A DNA stretch of 11,888 nt, from assembly GCA_002786025.1 (NCBI GenBank), contig NHNW01000140.1, forward strand, positions 1 to 11,888, written 5' to 3'. Shown here piece after piece: positions 7,588 through 11,888 of this stretch. The position numbers and the translations under genes were made by a program. The DNA comes from Zasmidium citrigriseum. Taxonomy: Eukaryota; Ascomycota; Dothideomycetes; Mycosphaerellales; Mycosphaerellaceae. The notes under the pieces are model-generated. The model ran no database searches and was not told the origin of the DNA. It worked only from the letters and a program-made list of their open reading frames with translations. Within the stretch, counting starts at the first letter, position 1; every line of letters begins with the position of its first letter.

Positions 7588-7984
7588 CGCCGAATCTTAG
7601 TCTAAGTTTATTTTTTCTTTTAGGAATTATAATCTATATACTTCTTCTATTTTTAGCTTAGTAGTACGTTAAGGGTTACTATATACGATACTCGATTACT
7701 CTCTATCGTAGAGATCTACCTTTATAGGAAATACTAATAGATCGGATATAGTAACTAAAGATAATAAATTAACGTAGACTATTTCTTATCCCTTCGGAGC
7801 GTTAGATTCTTTTAGTCTTTACCTCTAGTACCCTCTAAACTAATAGTAGGTATTTAAAATTGTTTATATAGGTATAAAGTATAATAGAAATATTAGGAGT
7901 CCTTACGAGAATAGGCTATTAGCCGTAAAGGCTAACCTACGGATCTATTAATTATTTAGATTTAGTTAAGAAAATAAAAGCTTA
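7588..7984 (+). other. Linker of unit A3, no gene seen
   Basis: Counterpart of 3677-3930 in A2, with CTCTAGTACC and ATAATAAATTAACGTAGACT as landmarks. The part 7860-7984 has no clear partner in A1 or A2; it holds a rare TpG at 7861. No reading frame is visible. Confidence 0.45.
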
Positions 7985-8300
7985 TAGTAAAATCGTTACG
8001 AATCGTTTTAATACGTATCCCTAAGCCTACTACGCTATTCTAGAGGCTTAAGGGGTATTCTAGATTATTATAACTAGTTATAAAATAGTTATAAATCGTT
8101 AGAAAACGTTATAGTTCGTTCTAGAACGTCTTTAAACGCTTCCGGGAGCTAAAAGCGCTATTTAAAAGGTTTTTAGGATCTTAGATATTATTAACAAATA
8201 TTATATTTTATTATAAAACGTTACCTATCGTTATTAATCGTCGCGAAGCGTTTCGAAGCCCTTCCGACGGCTAGTTTTAGATACTATAGAATATTTTAGC
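7985..8300 (+). repeat. Short 93-bp-type minisatellite of unit A3
   Basis: Only three cores are recognisable, near 8019, 8139 and 8261, spaced about 120 bp, with TCGTTATAAA-like modules between (for example AGTTATAAATCGTT near 8087-8100). The last core (CTTCCGACGGCTAGTTTTAG) is the same divergent terminal version found at 1963 and 4761. The array is contracted or was never expanded here. Confidence 0.65.
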
Positions 8301-8435
8301 GCTATTCTAGAGTCTCTAGAAGTAGGATAACCTATTTTAGATCGGGCGGACATATTATAACTTATTATAAGACGTTAGAAGCTTCTTAGATTTATTCTAG
8401 AATACTTCTAATAGTTTCTATTATTTACTATAAGA

Positions 8436-8640
8436 CTTTTCTAAATCCGTAAGCGTAATCTAAGGGTCTCTTAATTATTAGAGACTATAATAGTCTAATA
8501 TATATCGTTATAATTCGATCTAGAATAATAAGATCGTAGGGATTAATTACTCGGAGGCTTTTCTAAATCGTAAAGGAACGGTTAAGGGTTTCTTACTTAT
8601 TTAAGACCGTTCTAAGATACCTAAGCTAATCGGGTTTACT
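8436..8640 (+). repeat. Pair of about 50-bp direct repeats, 122 bp apart
   Basis: CTTTTCTAAATCCGTAAGCG (8436-8455) and CTTTTCTAAATCGTAAAGGA (8558-8577) begin two related stretches that continue through TAAGGGTCTCTTAATTATTA and TAAGGGTTTCTTACTTATTT. The pair lies at the point where unit A3 ends and is not seen elsewhere in the window. Nature unknown. Confidence 0.55.
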
Positions 8641-8821
8641 ATATACGAGATCCTAAGGGCTACTATAGATTACTACTAATCTATCGAGTATATATAATTT
8701 AAATCGGGTTATTTAATATATATACTTCTCCGCTTTACCTATAAGAGAAAGAGGAGCTAAATAGCTAGTAATACGTTATTAGGGATAATCCTTTAAACCT
8801 ACGTATCGGCGAGGCTAATAG

Positions 8822-10415
8822 AGAACGGATATATATTATTATAGTAGTAGGAAAAAGATATATACGGTCCTACTAGTAGTATTCTATCTAGACTCGACCG
8901 ATCTCGTTAGTACCGAAGACGCGGATATAAAGAACAATAAGAAACGGGAGTAGTAATTAGGGCTAACTCTTATCTATTCGATAGATAGGTATAGTAGGCT
9001 TTATTATATACTATTTATTATTATACGTTAAAGTTATATAGAGAGAGTATCTCTACGTACGTATAAATACGTCCTTAAAAAACCCTAGGCGGATAGAAAT
9101 ATTTATAAATAGTACTAGTATATTTCGAGTATATAGTATTCCCCCTCTATACTACGACGTTAGATACCTATAGGCTCTAGTAATCCTCGCGGGACTCGAT
9201 TATCTATATATATAGCTACTACTAGTTAGTAATATAACTATATCCTATTTTATAGTATAGACCGTATTTTCGGGGGAGTAACGGAGGGTCTAGTATAGTA
9301 TAGGGGGTCTTTACGCCTCGCTACTAGAAGAGATATCGTACTTAAATATATAGGATATAACTTAGCTAGAGACCTCTTATATATAAAGATACTAATAGTC
9401 CTAGAGTAGATATTATAATATTTTATCTAATCCTAATAAAGATACCTAATCTACTATACTAATACCTAAAACCTTACTATACTCTCTTAAAATCCTTTAT
9501 CCTCTACTTCTCTAGACTACTTTTAACTAAACCTATATCTATTAACTCTATAGCTTCTCCCTAACTCTATAGTTATATTACTTATAGTTCTCTATTTCCT
9601 ACTCTAAAGTAGTAGGCTACTATTACTTGTCTTATTCTAGCTACTATATATACTATACTTAAAGAAGTAGTAAGGTTACTATCTCCTAGACTTACTCTAG
9701 CTCTAGAAGGGTAAGGTCTTAAAGGAGGTATTAGATTTAAGCTACCTTATAGAATTTTACCTCCTATAGCCTATCTTCTATCTTAATCTTAGTATCCTTA
9801 TTTTTAATATATAGGTTATCTTCTATCTTAATAGTAGGGGCTACTTAGCTAAGGTTAGGATATAGCTATTATACTAGTATATTAAGGTACTAGATATATT
9901 TATAGGAGAGGTATACTTTATATATAAAGTAGATATAAAGGAAGAGAATTTAGATAGTAAGAAATTTAGCTTTTATACTAGGGAAGCTTACTAGGCTACT
10001 AGGTTTAGTATAGATATATATAGGGATCTATAGAAGGTTTAAACTTAAATTCTAGTAAGCTTAATATAGCCGTAGTTACTTAAACCTTAATATATAGTAA
10101 TAGCCCCTAATATAGGGCTTATACTTAACTTTAGGACGCTAAGAGGAGCTATATATATATTAAATAAAAGCTATTAGAGGCTATAAATCCCTATAAATAT
10201 AAACGGTTCTAACTTAAAGGGCTAGATAAGTTTCTATTAGTATCTATAGCGCTATAGAGAGTATGTCTATAGACCTCTTTCTATATAACTAATACCTACT
10301 AAGATTTTATATATATCTTTAGAGGCTTATAGCTATCTACTAGAAGAGAGCTATTCTATATAGTATAATAATATTATTTTACGATTCTAAATTAATCTAT
10401 ATTCTTGTTTTTAAT
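8822..10415 (+). pseudogene. Possible RIP-destroyed coding relic, several frames
   Basis: This single-copy stretch has forward frames poorer in stops than typical for the window. Codons starting at 8822 are open to 8950 (43 codons); those at 9042 are open to 9170 (43 codons), with later breaks mostly TAG at 9171, 9213, 9258, 9291 and 9351. Those from 9370 to 9783 carry only five stops in 138 codons (9460, 9562, 9610, 9613, 9712). Those from 9878 are open to 9991 (38 codons). TAG and TAA are what RIP makes of CAG, TGG and CAA, so one frameshifted gene relic is plausible. Read through stops, pieces such as LEEISYLN and IKIPNLLY loosely recall the C-terminal part of fungal DUF3435 tyrosine-recombinase-like proteins. 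This is a weak resemblance only and no catalytic residue can be assigned. Confidence 0.25.
9251..9302. repeat. Imperfect inverted repeat
   Basis: TATAGTATAGACC (9251-9263) faces GGTCTAGTATAGTATA (about 9287-9302) across a G-rich loop with CGGGGGAG. Pairing needs a short bulge. It may be chance in TA-rich DNA. Confidence 0.3.
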
Positions 10416-10478
10416 ACTAGCTTTATAGTATAGTTATATTAAGATTTCTATACTAGGCGAAGTATAATTATATATTTT
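10416..10478. other. Unassigned AT-rich sequence
   Basis: Short stretch between the possible coding relic and the palindrome region, without recognisable repeats, RNA signals or open frame. Confidence 0.4.
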
Positions 10479-10526
10479 AGTCCTATTTAGGTTACGTAAG
10501 ATAGGGATATCCCTACCTTACGTAAT
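10479..10526 (-). repeat. Inverted copy of the B2 left end, with 34-bp palindrome
   Basis: CTATTTAGGTTACGTAAG (about 10481-10500) and the following bases are the reverse complement of the start of B2 (about 10879-10927, which ends CTTATATAACCTAAATAGAA). Within it, 10492-10525 is a 34-bp palindrome (TTACGTAAGATAGGGAT facing ATCCCTACCTTACGTAA) with one mismatched pair. With the B2 start it makes a pair of about 48-bp inverted repeats around 10527-10877. Confidence 0.65.
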
Positions 10527-10878
10527 AAGCTACTAGTTTATATAATATATATATATTAATAGATAAATATTATAGGGGTTATAACTATATACTATTACTC
10601 TAGTAATTAGTTAAATACCTTCTTTTAGTAAGGATAGTATATATATATTATAGTACTATATTATATATAAATCGACGAAGATAGTTTAATAAGTATAATA
10701 GAGTATCGAGCTCTAGAGGTATACCTACCTTATATTAATTACTCTCTACGTATTACTTATAATATAACTATATTATAAGACCTAGTAAAGGCGCTAGTCT
10801 ATTATTATCCTATATATTTTATACTATTACTTTAGTATATAATAGAGTATACGACAAAAAAGAGAGTTAGATATCTAA
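10527..10878. other. Interval between inverted repeats, no gene seen
   Basis: About 350 bp, very rich in TATA runs, bracketed by inverted copies of the B palindrome region. It contains one rare CpA at 10855. The arrangement resembles a small non-autonomous element with terminal inverted repeats, but I could not identify a flanking target duplication. Confidence 0.4.
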
Positions 10879-11106
10879 GATTTAGTTACGTAAGGTAGAG
10901 ATATCCCTACCTTATATAACCTAAATAGAAGATTAGGGGCCTTTATACTATAAGTCTATTTACTAATCTACTATAGAGGCTTTACGTAGTAAGATTTAGT
11001 TATATAAGGTAGGAATATCTCTACCTTATATAACTTTCTAGGCTATTAGAGGGCTTTATACTATAAGTCTATTTACTACTCTATAGTAGACGCTTTACGT
11101 ACTAGT
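10879..11106 (+). repeat. 114-bp tandem subrepeat pair in B2
   Basis: Two consecutive copies share GATTTAGTTA, the palindrome (10891-10914 and 11005-11028), CTTTATACTATAAGTCTATT, TACT(A/C)ATCTACTATAGAGG-like and GCTTTACGTA segments. The second copy ends TTTACGTACTAGTC, as does the single full copy in B1 (6142-about 6255). Confidence 0.75.
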
Positions 11107-11760
11107 CTATTTCCTATCTAACTAGTTAAAGTATAATATAGTCTTTCTAGCCTATCTATCTAGACTACGCGATTTAATACTATCTCCTAGGCCTATAGAT
11201 ATATCCTTAAGGTAAGAGCGTAGTTAGAGTAGATAAGCTAAAAGAGTCTTCTCTTATTTAATTAGGTATTTAGGCTTATTTCGCTTCTATAGTATAGTAG
11301 TAATAACTATAGTTTAACTCCTAGGCCTAGTATATAATATTTTCTCGACTAATACTAGGGAGAAGATATTACTACTTTTTTTATCTAGGCTAGGGATAGT
11401 AGTCTAGAAAACCTTTAGCCCTATCTTTCCTTTTTATTTTAATATATCTCTTTATCTATTATAATAGCTATACTTATATTAGGTAGTATTTTTCTTACGT
11501 AAGTTAGAGTTAGAGGCTTATCTATACTTTATTTTAAGGTTTATATTATTAAAAAGCTATAAATTATAGTAAGATTAGAGATTTAGCCTAGATAAAACTA
11601 CGTATAGCGTAGTATTAATATATAGTACTTAAGACCCTTATCTTAAAGAGTTTAATTTTAATAAGAGAAAGACTAATATAAATAAAAACTCGGCTAAGGT
11701 ATTTATATAGTATAGAGTATTTAAATAAAGGTATAAAGTAACTAGATAACTAGTTCTATA
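10879..11760 (+). mobile_element. Dispersed element B, copy B2 (longest)
   Basis: Starts with two 114-bp subrepeats (10879-10992 and 10993-about 11106), each opening with GATTTAGTTA and a near-perfect 24-bp palindrome, then continues collinear with B1 to about 11760 (TAGTTCTATA; B1 ends GGTTCTATAG). B1 retains only the end of the first subrepeat. Internal landmarks include TAACTATAGTTTAACTCC, CTACTTTTTTTATCTAGGCT and CTTACGTAAGTTAGAGTTA. Stops close all frames and no RNA signal is obvious. The sequence right of 11760 does not match the right flank of B1, which supports 11760 as a true element edge. Its transposon class is unknown. Confidence 0.6.
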
Positions 11761-11888
11761 TCTATATCTAGCTAGGATATAATATATATAAAGTAGGGCT
11801 ATCCTAACGTAACCTATTAGTACGTTAGCTAAGTTTTAAGTATCTTAATCTAAATTTACGAGTATCTATATTTATAATACTAGTATAA
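11761..11888. other. Unassigned sequence to window end
   Basis: AT-rich, RIP-like sequence beyond element B2 without a partner elsewhere in the window and without an open frame. Confidence 0.4.

Larger units (their letters stand above)
6918..8435 (+). repeat. Subtelomeric composite unit A, copy A3 (right part missing)
   Basis: Begins with the junction CTAGGATATCCTTACTTAGA (6918-6937), then array, a shortened spacer, tRNA-like relic, T-run, linker, a short 93-bp-type minisatellite, and the start of the tail block. The tail match to 4761-4935 in A2 ends near 8435, where unrelated sequence begins. The A3 array is offset from A2 by 4287 bp at its left end. Relative to A2 it lacks two 62-bp repeats and about 230 bp of spacer. 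Confidence 0.75.

Noticed and set aside
117..8435. A RecQ-type telomere-linked helicase gene, common near fungal telomeres
   Set aside because: No open frame or helicase-like motif is visible in unit A; the unit consists of tandem arrays and spacers.
9421..9475. CCTAATAAAGATACC as the 3' end of an LTR with an AATAAA signal
   Set aside because: No matching second LTR, no TG/CA end (which RIP would erase anyway) and no primer-binding site could be recognised after it.
10263..10270. The only forward ATG in the window as a start codon
   Set aside because: No reading frame of meaningful length follows and there is no start context; it is most likely a survivor of RIP.
1..11888. Mitochondrial or bacterial origin because of AT richness
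   Set aside because: The perfect nuclear-type telomere, the duplicated subtelomeric units and the CpA-specific depletion all indicate a nuclear chromosome end of a RIP-competent fungus.

Overview
The window begins with 19 perfect CCCTAA-type telomere repeats (1-116) on the C-rich strand, read inward, so it starts at a true left chromosome end. Everything after the telomere is heavily mutated in the way repeat-induced point mutation (RIP) mutates repeats in filamentous ascomycetes (Pezizomycotina). By my reading only 7 CpA and 10 TpG dinucleotides remain in about 11.9 kb, TpA is extremely abundant, and CpG, ApC and GpT persist. Only three ATG triplets remain on both strands together (one forward at 10263, reverse ones at 4872 and 8351), and TAG/TAA are everywhere. 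I see no intact protein-coding gene. The species cannot be named from this sequence.

Layout. The inner sequence is built from three diverged direct copies of one composite subtelomeric unit, here called A. A1 (117-2635) is cut at its left end by the telomere. A2 (2636-6109) is the fullest copy. A3 (6918-about 8435) loses its right part. Each unit runs in the same order: a tandem array with an almost exact 62-bp period and an inverted AGGTAA/TTACCT motif in each repeat; a TA-rich spacer; in A2 and A3 a tRNA-like relic followed by a T-run; a longer minisatellite built on a 93-bp period and about 10-bp modules; and a tail block. A1 and A2 differ by inserts, including about 635 bp at 5078-5712 in A2.

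A second dispersed element, here called B, is present as B1 (6110-6917, forward), B2 (10879-11760, forward) and an inverted fragment B0 (about 900-1225) inside A1. B1 sits exactly at the A2/A3 junction between 14-bp direct repeats, and the A1/A2 junction preserves the unoccupied site. B carries a 24-34 bp palindrome in a 114-bp tandem subrepeat.

The stretch 8436-10478 is different. It occurs once in the window, has stop-poor forward frames, and includes a run of about 730 bp with no CpG. It may be the RIP-destroyed, frameshifted relic of a coding element; a loose resemblance to the C-terminal part of fungal DUF3435/tyrosine-recombinase proteins is noted but not claimed.

Together this reads as a chromosome-end repeat domain that grew by duplication and transposon insertion, was then inactivated by RIP, and was finally capped by telomere sequence within unit A1.
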